Shown piece after piece: positions 18,019-26,580 of a stretch of DNA of 64,000 bases (its first letter is position 1; the number at the start of each line of letters is the position of its first letter). A program made the position numbers and the translations under genes. The DNA is from Acidimicrobiales bacterium (GTDB lineage: Bacteria; Actinomycetota; Acidimicrobiia; Acidimicrobiales; SZUA-35): assembly GCA_020630195.1 (NCBI GenBank), contig JAHDBV010000002.1:1-64000 (forward strand), read 5' to 3'. The notes beneath the pieces are model-generated. The model was not told the DNA's origin. It did no database searches and was given only the letters and a program-made list of their open reading frames with translations.

Positions 18019-18828
18019 GTGATCGTCCTCCCCGCACCGCATGCCGTCGACGCCCTCGCCCACCCGGCGCTCGGGATGCCGCCACCCGAGTTCGCTCACG
18101 GACCGGCGCACGAGATGCGGGGCGCGATGGCGCGCTTCGGCGACGGGCTCGAACACCAACGGGCCCGGGCCGTCATCGAGCGCCTCCTCGCCCCGATCGA
18201 CGAGGCGCGGGTCCGCACGATCGCCGACCGACGGGCCCGCGAGGTGATCGCCGCGGGTGCGCCGGAACGAGCCCTCACGCACGTGCCGCTCGCGACGATG
18301 GCGGAAGCCCTGCATGTGCTCCCGGTCGGCGACGACGGTGACCACCTCGAACACGCGCTCCGGTCGCTCGGCGCGGTCATCGCCGCCCCACCCGGCGGGA
18401 TGGCAGGTCTCGACGTGGGTCGTGCCGACGACGCGGCACGGTGGCTGGGGTCGCAGGTCGGGTTCGGTGCACGCGGGATCGCCCTCGTGTCGATCCTGCA
18501 CCAGACCCGGGGTGCGGTCGCCGAGCTCGTCGATCTCGTCCGACGCTGCGGCGCGGGCCGACCTCCCGCGGTGGCGGCGACCCATCGGATCACGACCGCG
18601 GAGATCGACGCCGGGCCGCTGTGCGGTGTCGCAGTCGGGACCGTCGTGCGGATCGAGCTCGATCACGAGGATGAGTTCGGTCACGGCGCCCACTCGTGTC
18701 CGGGCCAATCCATCGCCGAGTGGCTCGTGTCGACGATCGTGTCCGTTCTCGCCGAGTCGCCCGGTGGATGTCTGGGCCATGGTGGATCCGACTCCTCGAC
18801 CACCGTCCGATCGGATCCCAGCGAATGA
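18019..18828 (+). CDS. Compact cytochrome P450-like protein
   Basis: 269 residues, against about 400 for a normal P450. The heme-ligand signature is clear near the C-terminus: FGHGAHSCPGQSIA matches FGxGxHxCxG with the axial Cys. The front part, GLEHQRARAVIERLLAPI, resembles the C-helix region, and REVIAAGAPER the following helices. The segment between the K-helix and the heme loop is shortened, and no ExxR is visible where the K-helix should be (ELVDLVRR). It may be a heme protein of altered function. Leaderless GTG start. Overlaps the next gene by ATGA, so the two act together under the divergent ArsR. Confidence 0.6.
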   Translation: MIVLPAPHAVDALAHPALGMPPPEFAHGPAHEMRGAMARFGDGLEHQRARAVIERLLAPIDEARVRTIADRRAREVIAAGAPERALTHVPLATMAEALHVLPVGDDGDHLEHALRSLGAVIAAPPGGMAGLDVGRADDAARWLGSQVGFGARGIALVSILHQTRGAVAELVDLVRRCGAGRPPAVAATHRITTAEIDAGPLCGVAVGTVVRIELDHEDEFGHGAHSCPGQSIAEWLVSTIVSVLAESPGGCLGHGGSDSSTTVRSDPSE

Positions 18829-19619
18829 GTGCTCCAACCACCGACCTCCCGTCCCCGGCCGATCGCCGACGACGTTTCACCGAGCTGCACGCGGCCGGGA
18901 CGTTCCTGCTCGTGAACGTGACCGACGCGGCCTCGGCCGCCGCGGCCGAGGCCGGCGGTGCGGCCGCGCTGGGCACGACCAGTTCGGGCCTCGCCCGGAT
19001 GCTCGGCCTGCCGGACGGGGCGGGTGTCGTCACACTCGATCTCGTGCTTCCGTTCGTCCGTGCCATCTCCGGGAGTTGCGGGCTGCCCCTGTCGGTCGAC
19101 GCCGAGGACGGATGGTCGGCCGAACCCGCCGGCGTCGCCGAGTCGATCCATGCCCTGGCCGAGGCCGGCGCCGCCGGTGCCTCCATCGAGGACTGGTCGG
19201 GTGAACCCGGCCGAGGTCTGTTCGACACCGACCTCGCCGTGGCCCGGGTGGCTGCTGCGGTGGAGGCGGCCGGCGCCCATCCGGGCTTCGTCGTGTGTGG
19301 CCGGAGTGAGGGTTGGCTCCGTGATGCCAGCGATCCCGAGACGATGGCGCTCGAGCGGCTCCGCCGCTTCGCGGATGTCGGTGCGCACTGCGTCTATGCA
19401 CCGGGACCCACCGATCCCCGCGTCGTGTCCCGGCTCGTCGCGTGCTCCGACGCCCCGCTCAACGTGCTGGCACCGGTCGGCCCGGACGGCCGACTCGCCA
19501 TCGGGCTGGACGAGCTGGCCGAACGCGGGGTCCGTCGGGTCAGCCTCGGCGGTTCGCTCCACCGCGAGCAGCAGCGGTTCCTGACCGAGGCGGTGGCCGC
19601 GATCCTCGGCGCTCACTGA
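18825..19619 (+). CDS. Isocitrate lyase/PEP mutase family protein
   Basis: 264 residues. The fold is recognised from GTTSSGLARMLG near residue 47, the SVDAEDGW strand near 88 (metal-binding Asp) and GAAGASIEDWSG near 112; VCGRSEGW and VYAPGP follow. This matches the PEP phosphonomutase/oxaloacetate-hydrolase branch, which acts on C-C or C-P bonds of 2-oxo acids. The active-site KKCGH of isocitrate lyases is absent, so it is not an ICL. It is translationally coupled (ATGA) to the P450-like gene; the pair has no obvious known pathway. Confidence 0.8.
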   Translation: MSAPTTDLPSPADRRRRFTELHAAGTFLLVNVTDAASAAAAEAGGAAALGTTSSGLARMLGLPDGAGVVTLDLVLPFVRAISGSCGLPLSVDAEDGWSAEPAGVAESIHALAEAGAAGASIEDWSGEPGRGLFDTDLAVARVAAAVEAAGAHPGFVVCGRSEGWLRDASDPETMALERLRRFADVGAHCVYAPGPTDPRVVSRLVACSDAPLNVLAPVGPDGRLAIGLDELAERGVRRVSLGGSLHREQQRFLTEAVAAILGAH

Positions 19620-19674
19620 GCACGGTCGGCCGAAACCGGCGCGCACGGGCGTCGTGTGGGACCAGACTCCTCGC

Positions 19675-21312
19675 ATGGGCAGCGTCGTGGTGAGCGATCT
19701 CGAGTACGCACCGCCGGCCTCGGAGGCGTTGTTCTTCGAGGTCGGGTTCGGCGTGAAGCCGGGAGAACACGCGGCCATCATCGGAGCGAACGGCGTCGGG
19801 AAGTCGACGATCCTGCGGATCCTGTGCGGCGAGCTCATCGCCGACGCCGGCGAACACGCCATCACCGGCTCGATGCTGCACATGACCCAGGACGTCGGCA
19901 TGTCCGACCCCGAGCGGTCGATCCGTGAGCTCCTCCTCGACGTCGCACCCCCGGAGCTGCGCACCGCGGGGCGGGCGTTGGTCGAGGCCGAACGGGCCCT
20001 CGCCACCGGCGACGACGACGGCATGGGCTACGCCGAGGCCTTGACCACCTGGGGCGATCTCGGGGGCTACGAGCTCGAAGCGTCGTGGAGCGCCGCGGCG
20101 GCTCGTGCGGTCTCGGGCGGCATCGACGATCTCGCCGCCCGTCGTGTCCTCGAGCTCAGCGGCGGTGAACGAAAGCGGCTCGTCCTCGAGCTCCTGTTCG
20201 CGGCCTCGCCCGAGGTCCTCCTGCTCGACGAGCCGGACAACTACCTCGACGTCCCGACTCGATCCTGGCTGGAGGAACGGATCCGCTCGTTCCCCGGAAC
20301 GATCCTGATGGTGAGCCACGACCGCACGTTGCTGGAGAACGTCGCCACCAAGCTCGTCGTGCTCGAAGGGTCGGGGTGCTGGGTCCACGGTGGGTCGTAC
20401 ACGACCTATCCCGAGGCCCGGGAGGCCCGCCAGGAACGCCTGGGCGACGCCCGCAAGCGGTGGGAGGACGAGGAGCGGCGCCTCTACCGGCACATGAAGA
20501 TCATGAAGCAGCGGGCGGCGGCCAACTTCAAGAACGCGACGAAGGCGAATGCCGCCGAGACCCGCTGGGAGAAGTTCGTCGCCGCGGGACCACCTCCACC
20601 CCCGGTGCCCGACCAGCACATCCATGTGGCGTTGCGCGGCGCCGATTCCGCCCGTCGGGTGGTGATGCTCGACGAGGTCTCGGTCGGCGACCTGTTCCTG
20701 CCCTTCAGCGAGGAGATCCACTTCGGTGAGCGTGTGGGCCTGATCGGCCCGAACGGCACCGGCAAGACCCATCTGCTCGACGCCATCGAGGGAGCACGCG
20801 AGGCCGACGAGGGGTCGATCCGCTTCGGTCCCCGGACCTCCGTCGGCCGGTTCACGCAGGTCCATCATCGACCCGACTTCGCCGGGCGGACCTCGGCCGA
20901 CATCGTGACCGAACGGGTCGGCGACCAGGAGAAGGCCCGGAAGCGTCTCGCCCGCTACGGCCTCGCCGGCCAGGTCGATCAGGAGTTCGAGACGCTCTCC
21001 GGTGGGCAGAAGGCGAGGCTCGAGATCCTGTGCCTGGAGCTCGAGGGCCACAACGTCCTGTTGCTCGACGAGCCGACCGACAATCTCGACATCGAGTCGT
21101 CCGAGGCGCTCGAGCAGGCGCTCGACGGGTTCGTCGGCACCGTCGTCGCGGTCAGCCACGACCGGACGTTCCTCGCGACGATGGACCGCTTCGTGATGAT
21201 CGGCGACGACGGTGACGTCGTGGCCCTGCCCGATCACGAGCTCGCCATGCGTGCCCTGCACGACCCCGACGAGGTGCGCTCGTTGCCGCAGGTGAAGCCC
21301 CTCACCGTGTGA
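19675..21312 (+). CDS. ABC-F family ATPase
   Basis: 545 residues with two ABC cassettes and no membrane segment. Cassette 1: Walker A GANGVGKST near 38, signature LSGGERKRL, Walker B VLLLDEPDNYLD. The linker is rich in Arg, Lys and Glu (about 245-300). Cassette 2: GPNGTGKTHLLDAI, LSGGQKARL and NVLLLDEPTDNLD. ABC-F proteins bind the ribosomal E-site and relieve stalling or give antibiotic protection. ATG 19675 is preceded by CAGACT with 6 nt between. Subfamily and any resistance role cannot be set from sequence alone. Confidence 0.85.
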   Translation: MGSVVVSDLEYAPPASEALFFEVGFGVKPGEHAAIIGANGVGKSTILRILCGELIADAGEHAITGSMLHMTQDVGMSDPERSIRELLLDVAPPELRTAGRALVEAERALATGDDDGMGYAEALTTWGDLGGYELEASWSAAAARAVSGGIDDLAARRVLELSGGERKRLVLELLFAASPEVLLLDEPDNYLDVPTRSWLEERIRSFPGTILMVSHDRTLLENVATKLVVLEGSGCWVHGGSYTTYPEAREARQERLGDARKRWEDEERRLYRHMKIMKQRAAANFKNATKANAAETRWEKFVAAGPPPPPVPDQHIHVALRGADSARRVVMLDEVSVGDLFLPFSEEIHFGERVGLIGPNGTGKTHLLDAIEGAREADEGSIRFGPRTSVGRFTQVHHRPDFAGRTSADIVTERVGDQEKARKRLARYGLAGQVDQEFETLSGGQKARLEILCLELEGHNVLLLDEPTDNLDIESSEALEQALDGFVGTVVAVSHDRTFLATMDRFVMIGDDGDVVALPDHELAMRALHDPDEVRSLPQVKPLTV

Positions 21313-21340
21313 CCACCGCGGACCGGTCTAGCGTCGGGGC

Positions 21341-21832
21341 ATGACCCAGATCCGACCGGGCGGCTCCGGCCGAGACGGTGCCGTCCAGACCTACCTCCGG
21401 GGTAGCGGCCCTCGCTCGGTCCTGGTGTTCGCCGTCGACGCCGACGTGCCGGCCGAGTTCGAGCCGCTGGTCGATCCCGAACGCACGGCCGGGCACGCGG
21501 CCGGCTGGACCTGCACGCTGCGGCGGGACGACGCCATCGTCCGGAACCCGCTCGGTGAGGGCCTGGTTCGGGCCACGATCGAGCCGGTCGACGACGCGTG
21601 GCGCTCGAACGTGCACCACGACGGCAGCGCACTCGTCGTCCTGGTCCCGGCCGCAGCGGTCGGCATGTTCGGCGAGATGACCGTGGCCGCAGCCGTGGCC
21701 GATGGGACCGCCCGGGCCGCGACCGTGCGGTGCGACATCGACGCCGACCACGGCAAGGCTCCCGAGGTCGGGCGCAACGAGCCGTGCCCGTGTGCGTCGG
21801 GCAAGAAGTTCAAGCACTGCCACGGCCGCTGA
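21341..21832 (+). CDS. SEC-C motif protein
   Basis: 163 residues. The last ~22 residues are a SEC-C zinc motif, [19 protein letters not shown], as found at the end of SecA and in many small proteins of unknown role. The N-terminal ~135 residues are a beta-rich domain without a recognised family. TAGCGT (21329-21334) lies 6 nt before ATG 21341. It converges with a 2OG oxygenase gene across a perfect stem-loop. Confidence 0.8.
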   Translation: MTQIRPGGSGRDGAVQTYLRGSGPRSVLVFAVDADVPAEFEPLVDPERTAGHAAGWTCTLRRDDAIVRNPLGEGLVRATIEPVDDAWRSNVHHDGSALVVLVPAAAVGMFGEMTVAAAVADGTARAATVRCDIDADHGKAPEVGRNEPCPCASGKKFKHCHGR

Positions 21833-21855
21833 GGCCGGCGGGGATCGGCCTCAGC
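21828..21855. terminator. Bidirectional hairpin between convergent genes
   Basis: GCTGAGGCCG (21828-21837) pairs perfectly with CGGCCTCAGC (21846-21855), loop of 8 nt. The stem contains the stop codons of both convergent genes. There is no U-run, as is common in high-GC actinobacteria. Confidence 0.6.
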
Positions 21856-22630
21856 CGGCCCGGCCGTAGAACGTCCGGAGCGCCGAGTCGGACAGGCGGA
21901 CACCCGGTGCGTCGTTGTAGGCGAGGACCACGAGGAGCCGGGTCACCCGGCCCTCGGTCGGTGTCACCCGATGCAGTGCATGGCGTCCGCGGAACAGCAC
22001 CAGGTCGCCGGGATCGAACGCCAACACCGACGGCTCGATCCGGGCGTCGAGCACCGCGTCGACCACGGCGTGGCCCGGGTCGGTGTCGGTGCGCACCGAC
22101 GGCACGTACTCGAATGTCCCACCGCCTTCGGGCGCACGGAGCAGCAACGTCACCGCGAACGACGAGTTGTCGAAGTGCCATCCGAGCTCCCGACCGGTCG
22201 GGGCGAAGTGGACGTTGATCGACGAGAGTGGATCGGCGTAGGGGTGCAGCTGCTCGACGCCGAGCACGCGGGCGAGGAACCCGACGAACACCGGATCGGC
22301 CGCCAGGGTGCGGAGCGGTGAGTCGGACGGGATCTCGTCGTCGGCGATCAACCCCTTGGAGGACACCACCTGGCGGTTGGCCGGGTGGTCGGCGGGGTAC
22401 TCGGGGTCGCCCTCGGTGAGGTACACGTTGTGGGTCGACGCGGCGAAGAACGCCCGGTGCTCGTCACCCTCGTGGGCGCGGACCAGCTCCGCGACGATCT
22501 CGGGCCGCAACAACCCGCCGAGCACGACCGCTCCGTCGCGATCGAGCCGCTCGGCGACGTCGTCCGCGTGATGCGGATCGGCCAGGGGATGAGCGTCGAG
22601 GTCGACGAGCTCGGCGAGTGTGCGGATCAC
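21851..22630 (-). CDS. PhyH-like 2-oxoglutarate/Fe(II) oxygenase
   Basis: 259 residues from GTG 22630. TACCGT (22637-22642, minus) is 6 nt upstream, so the longer open frame is not used. The iron motif HxD is in GWHFDNSSF and the distal His in GRHALHRV, followed by the Arg of RVTRLLVVL that would bind 2-oxoglutarate. The sequence between resembles the HalD/ArpA-like branch that hydroxylates amino-acid-like substrates. Divergent from a methyltransferase with only 35 nt between starts. Confidence 0.75.
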   Translation of the reverse strand: MIRTLAELVDLDAHPLADPHHADDVAERLDRDGAVVLGGLLRPEIVAELVRAHEGDEHRAFFAASTHNVYLTEGDPEYPADHPANRQVVSSKGLIADDEIPSDSPLRTLAADPVFVGFLARVLGVEQLHPYADPLSSINVHFAPTGRELGWHFDNSSFAVTLLLRAPEGGGTFEYVPSVRTDTDPGHAVVDAVLDARIEPSVLAFDPGDLVLFRGRHALHRVTPTEGRVTRLLVVLAYNDAPGVRLSDSALRTFYGRAG

Positions 22631-22665
22631 GCACGCACGGTAGGGGATCTGACACCGTGGGGCCC
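22631..22665. promoter_or_regulatory. Face-to-face leaderless promoters
   Basis: TACCGT (22637-22642, minus) precedes GTG 22630 by 6 nt and CACCGT (22653-22658, plus) precedes ATG 22666 by 7 nt. The two -10 elements are 10 nt apart, so the promoters must overlap and may compete. Confidence 0.45.
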
Positions 22666-23346
22666 ATGCCCACCCGCACCGTGCCGAGCTCGACGATCGC
22701 GCTGTTCCGGCGATGGTCGACCAGCTACGACCGGCCGTGGTTGCAGCGGAGCAACTACCGCCCGCTGCACGACGCACTGCTCTCGTTGCTCGCCGATCTC
22801 GACACCACGACGGCCCCTGGCGACCGCCGGCCCCGCGTGCTCGACGTCGGGTGCGGGACGGGCCGCTTCCTGGAACGCCTCACCTCGGAGCGTCCCTCGA
22901 TCGACGGCATCGGACTCGACCCGTCCCTCGACATGCTCGCCGGGCGAGGCCCCGACCAGCCGGTGACCTCGGGTGCGGCCGCGGCGCTGCCGATCGCCTC
23001 CGGGTCGATCGATGCCGTGGTGTGCTGTGAATCCTTCCACTGGTATCCCGATCAGGCCGCCGCACTCGACGAGATGGCCCGGGTGACCCGCCCGGGCGGC
23101 CGGATCGCCATCGTCTCGATCGCACCGCTCACCGCCGGGGGCACCGCCGTCATCGAGCGGGCGACCCGTGCCACCGGCGCACCGATCCGGGCCGTGACGG
23201 CCGGTGAGCTGCGCCGCCTGGCCCGCTCGGCCGGCCTCGAGGTGGTCGAGCAGCGCCGGGTTCCCCGCCCGCCACCGCTGCCGTGGCCGCTCCTGCACGT
23301 GCTGGCCGTGTCCGGTCGATCACCCACGGGTCCCGTGGATGCGTAG
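22666..23346 (+). CDS. Class I SAM-dependent methyltransferase
   Basis: 226 residues. Motif I VLDVGCGTGRFLERL near residue 62, the acidic loop GIGLDPSLDML, and motif II/III region AAALPIASGSIDAVVCCESFHWYPD, GGRIAIVSI are those of UbiE/Methyltransf_11 proteins. The ESFHW residues after strand 4 are frequent in small-molecule methyltransferases. Cytoplasmic; substrate unknown. The stop is followed within 48 nt by the PAP2 gene, which has its own promoter. Confidence 0.85.
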   Translation: MPTRTVPSSTIALFRRWSTSYDRPWLQRSNYRPLHDALLSLLADLDTTTAPGDRRPRVLDVGCGTGRFLERLTSERPSIDGIGLDPSLDMLAGRGPDQPVTSGAAAALPIASGSIDAVVCCESFHWYPDQAAALDEMARVTRPGGRIAIVSIAPLTAGGTAVIERATRATGAPIRAVTAGELRRLARSAGLEVVEQRRVPRPPPLPWPLLHVLAVSGRSPTGPVDA

Positions 23347-23384
23347 CCTGCGGTGATGCGGACCGACGATCGATCGACGGGGGA
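23344..23384 (+). promoter_or_regulatory. Promoter and ribosome site of the PAP2 gene
   Basis: TAGCCT (23344-23349) overlaps the methyltransferase stop. The GGGGGAG ribosome site (23379-23385 region) lies about 9 nt before ATG 23394, giving a leader of roughly 35-40 nt; GTG 23385 is too close to the ribosome site. Confidence 0.4.
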
Positions 23385-23393
23385 GTGGCCCTG

Positions 23394-24260
23394 ATGCCCT
23401 GGCCCACGTGGCAGCAGTCGTTCGTCGCCACCATCGTCTGCGTCGTCGTGCTCGTCGTCCTCCGACGGCGCCGGCCGAGTCGGCCGGGGGAGGCCGTGCT
23501 CCCGTTCGCCCGGGAGCTCGCCATCCTGTGCGGGCTCTACACGCTCTGGCGGGTGGCCAAGAAGCTCCCGCTCGCCCAGAGCGAGCAGGCCGTCGAACGG
23601 GCCTGGGACATCGTGCGGTTCCAGGAGCGGATCGGCCTGCCGTCGGAACTGGTCGTGCAGGACTGGATCCTCGCCTGGACACCGCTCGCGTGGCTGTCCT
23701 CGCTCTACTACGCCGGTGTCCACGTGCCCGCGATGATCGCGTTCCTCGCGTGGTCGTTCACCTTCCATCGCGACGGGTACCCGCGCTGGCGGAACCGTCT
23801 GGCCGTGCTCACCGGCGCCAGCCTCCTCATCCGGTTCGTGCACGTCGCCCCGCCCCGGTTCCTGCCCGAGCTCGGCTTCGTCGACGTGACCGCCCAGCAG
23901 GGCCTGGACGTCTACGGCCCGGTCGGCACGGGGGTGTCGGGCCAGTTCGTCGCGATGCCGTCACTGCACGTGGCCTGGGCGGCCGTCGTCGCCCTCGGCG
24001 TGGTCGATCTGTCGACGTCCCGCTGGCGTTGGCTCGTGTTCGCCCATCTGCCGATCACCGTGTTCGTGGTCTCGGCGACCGGGCACCACTGGTGGCTCGA
24101 CGGGATCGTGGCGATCGGGCTGCTGGTGCCCGCCGTGTTGGTCGAACGCGTGGCGACACACTTCTGGCACCGGATCGTGGACACCGGTCATCGCAGCGGC
24201 GTCGACGTCGGGTCCGGGGAGTCGGCGACCGACGAGCCCGGTCGGGTCGCGGCCAAGTAG
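23394..24260 (+). CDS. PAP2-superfamily membrane phosphatase/transferase
   Basis: 288 residues with about six hydrophobic segments. Two PAP2 catalytic motifs are visible: MPSLHVAWA near 190 (motif 2, SxxH) and SATGHHWWLDGI near 225 (motif 3, with His and Asp). It fits the PAP2_3 (inositol-phosphotransferase Aur1-like) group, so it may move or remove a phosphate-linked head group of a membrane lipid. Active site expected on the outer face. The stop is followed by the FolP2-like gene with its own -10. Confidence 0.8.
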   Translation: MPWPTWQQSFVATIVCVVVLVVLRRRRPSRPGEAVLPFARELAILCGLYTLWRVAKKLPLAQSEQAVERAWDIVRFQERIGLPSELVVQDWILAWTPLAWLSSLYYAGVHVPAMIAFLAWSFTFHRDGYPRWRNRLAVLTGASLLIRFVHVAPPRFLPELGFVDVTAQQGLDVYGPVGTGVSGQFVAMPSLHVAWAAVVALGVVDLSTSRWRWLVFAHLPITVFVVSATGHHWWLDGIVAIGLLVPAVLVERVATHFWHRIVDTGHRSGVDVGSGESATDEPGRVAAK

Positions 24261-24263
24261 CTT
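24258..24263 (+). promoter_or_regulatory. -10 element TAGCTT of the FolP2-like gene
   Basis: TAGCTT begins with the TAG stop of the PAP2 gene and ends 8 nt before ATG 24272. Confidence 0.45.
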
Positions 24264-24271
24264 GCCGGGCG

Positions 24272-25108
24272 ATGCAACTCGCTCTCGGCCCCCACACCTT
24301 CGACGTCACCCACCGGGCGCTCGTCATGGGCATCCTCAACCGGACTCCCGACAGCTTCTTCGACGCCGGGGAGTACTGGGACTTCGACGACTTCCTCCGC
24401 AAAGCGGCCCAGCTCGTCGACGACGGGGCTGACTTCCTCGACGTCGGGGGTGTGAAGGCCGGCCCCGGTGACGAGGTCTCGCTCGACGAGGAACTCGAAC
24501 GCGTCGTGCCGGCGATCGAGGCCCTCGCTCGACGCTTCGACGTGCCGATCTCGGTCGACACCTGGTCGGCCGAGGTGCTGCGAGCCTCGATCGAGGTCGG
24601 CGCCGTGGTCGGCAACGACATCTCCGGGTTCGGCGATCCCGACTACCTCCCGGTGGCGGCCGCCGCCGGGGCGTCGGTGATCGCCACCCACATCCGGCTC
24701 GCCCCTCGGGTGGCCGATCCCGACCCGCACTACGACGATCTCGTGGGCGAGGTCGCCGAGTTCCTCGCCGAGCGGGCGGCGCGTGCGCTCGATGCCGGGA
24801 TCCCGGCCGAACGCATCGTCGTCGACGCCGGCATGGACCTCGGCAAGATCCGTCCGCAGTCGCTCGCCCTGCTCGAAGCGAGCGACCGGCTCGCCTCGCT
24901 CGGATTCCCGCTCCTGTTGTCGGCGTCGAACAAGCGCTTCCTGTTCGAGACCCTCGAGACCGAGCGTCACCAGATCTGGGCGGGCACGAACGCCGCGCAT
25001 GTGCTGGGCATCGTCAAGGGATGCCGGATCCTGCGCGCCCACGACGTCGTGGCCGCACGTCGATCGGCCCACATCGCGGCCCGGCTGCTCGAGGCACAGG
25101 CGGCATGA
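24272..25108 (+). CDS. FolP2-like dihydropteroate synthase homologue
   Basis: 278 residues, TIM barrel. The first DHPS motif NRTPDSFFDAG (about 22-32) is normal, but the second reads DVGGVKAGPGD instead of the pterin-site DIGGESTRPGA, exactly the change seen in mycobacterial FolP2. Mycobacterial FolP2 is reported not to replace true DHPS, so folate synthesis is not the safe reading. No other folate genes are near. It overlaps the amidase gene by ATGA. Its function may be on another pterin-like or small-molecule substrate. Confidence 0.8.
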   Translation: MQLALGPHTFDVTHRALVMGILNRTPDSFFDAGEYWDFDDFLRKAAQLVDDGADFLDVGGVKAGPGDEVSLDEELERVVPAIEALARRFDVPISVDTWSAEVLRASIEVGAVVGNDISGFGDPDYLPVAAAAGASVIATHIRLAPRVADPDPHYDDLVGEVAEFLAERAARALDAGIPAERIVVDAGMDLGKIRPQSLALLEASDRLASLGFPLLLSASNKRFLFETLETERHQIWAGTNAAHVLGIVKGCRILRAHDVVAARRSAHIAARLLEAQAA

Positions 25109-26514
25109 GCGACCTCGCCCTCCGCTCGGCCGTCGACCAGCTCGGCCTCGTCCACTCGGGCGAGGTCTCGGCGATCGATCTGCTCGACGCGGCCCTCGCC
25201 CGCTACGACCGGCACCACCACGACGTCAACGCGGTCGTCGTCACCCGGATCGACGAGGCCCGCGCCCGGGCCCGAGCACTCGACGACGCCGTCGCCGGCG
25301 GGGCCGAACCCGGACCGCTCCACGGCCTCCCGATGACGATCAAGGAGGCGTTCGACTGGATCGGCACGCCGACGACCTGGGGCGATCCGGCGGTGGCCGG
25401 CCACCTGCCGGACCGCAACGCCGAACTCGTGCAGCGCCTGCTCGACGCCGGCGCCGTGATCTGGGGCAAGTCGAACGTCCCCTACCGCCTCCACGAGTGG
25501 CAGACCCACAACGAGCTCCACGGTCACACCCGGAACCCCTGGGACCTCGGCCGGTCCGCCGGCGGATCGTCGGGTGGCGCGGCGGTCGCCGTCGCCACCG
25601 GCATGGCGGCCCTGGAGATCGGCAGCGACATCGGGGGATCGATCCGTTGGCCCGCCCACTACTGCGGTGTCGTCGGCCACAAGCCGAGCTTCGGGACCTT
25701 CCCGTCACTCGGCCACCGGTATCCGGGCCAGGACGCCGAGGTCGACATCAACGTCGTCGGGCCGATCGCCCGGTCGGTCGCCGACGCAGCGCTGCTCCTC
25801 CCGCTCGCCGCCCGCACCGGGCGACCGGCGCCGCCACTCGACCGGCCGCTCCGTGTGGTGACGCTGTTCGAGAACCCGCTCGGACCCGACGACGCCGAGA
25901 TGATGGACATCATCCGCGGCGCTGCCGACGCCCTCGCCGCCGACGGTGCGCAGGTGCGGGCGTGGCCGGGTGGCATCGATCTCGTCCGCGCCCACGACAT
26001 CTACCGGGTGCTCGACGCGGCGGCGACATGTGAGCTGGACGGTCCGCAACCGGGCGACGCCGCCGAGGCGACCCGGTTCGGCGACGGCGCCCGTGACACG
26101 GCGGCGATCATCGGCCACGCGCGCCGGATGTCGCATCTCGAATGGCTCGAGTGGAGTCACGAACGCCAACGCATCCGTTGGCAGTGGGCGGAGCTGTTCG
26201 AGTCCGCCGACGTGGTGCTCGCGCCCGTGTCGGCCACCCCGGCCCCACCCCACGACCTCGACCGGGACTGGGACGACCAGACCCTGCCGTTGTCCCAGGG
26301 CGGCGAGGTCTCGATCGATCCACAGTGGTTGTGGGCCGGCATCGCCAACGGCACCTACCTGCCGGCGACGGCCGTGCCCGTCGGACGGACCGCCGGCGGG
26401 TTGCCGGTCGGGCTGCAGGTCCTCGGGCCCTACGACGGCGACCGTCGCTGCCTCGAGGTCGCCGCCCTCCTGGAACGGCTGCTGGGCTCGGTCGGGTTCC
26501 CGCCGCTGGTCTGA
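25105..26514 (+). CDS. Amidase (amidase signature family)
   Basis: 469 residues. The Ser-cisSer-Lys triad is complete: Lys in MTIKEAFDW near 78, and the Gly/Ser block GRSAGGSSGGAAVAVATGM followed by the nucleophile in GSDIGGSIRWPAHYCGVVGHKPS. These enzymes hydrolyse amides to acid and ammonia; GatA-type function is unlikely as GatB/C are absent. Start overlaps the preceding gene by ATGA, implying co-translation with the FolP2-like protein. Substrate unknown. Confidence 0.9.
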   Translation: MSDLALRSAVDQLGLVHSGEVSAIDLLDAALARYDRHHHDVNAVVVTRIDEARARARALDDAVAGGAEPGPLHGLPMTIKEAFDWIGTPTTWGDPAVAGHLPDRNAELVQRLLDAGAVIWGKSNVPYRLHEWQTHNELHGHTRNPWDLGRSAGGSSGGAAVAVATGMAALEIGSDIGGSIRWPAHYCGVVGHKPSFGTFPSLGHRYPGQDAEVDINVVGPIARSVADAALLLPLAARTGRPAPPLDRPLRVVTLFENPLGPDDAEMMDIIRGAADALAADGAQVRAWPGGIDLVRAHDIYRVLDAAATCELDGPQPGDAAEATRFGDGARDTAAIIGHARRMSHLEWLEWSHERQRIRWQWAELFESADVVLAPVSATPAPPHDLDRDWDDQTLPLSQGGEVSIDPQWLWAGIANGTYLPATAVPVGRTAGGLPVGLQVLGPYDGDRRCLEVAALLERLLGSVGFPPLV

Positions 26515-26566
26515 GTGGCGGCCCGGCACGGCCGGGAACATTCCGACACGACGCCTCACGGTGCCG

Positions 26567-26572
26567 TAGGGT
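26567..26572 (+). promoter_or_regulatory. -10 element TAGGGT of the MFS gene
   Basis: TAGGGT ends 8 nt before ATG 26581. Confidence 0.5.
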
Positions 26573-26580
26573 CCCGCGCC

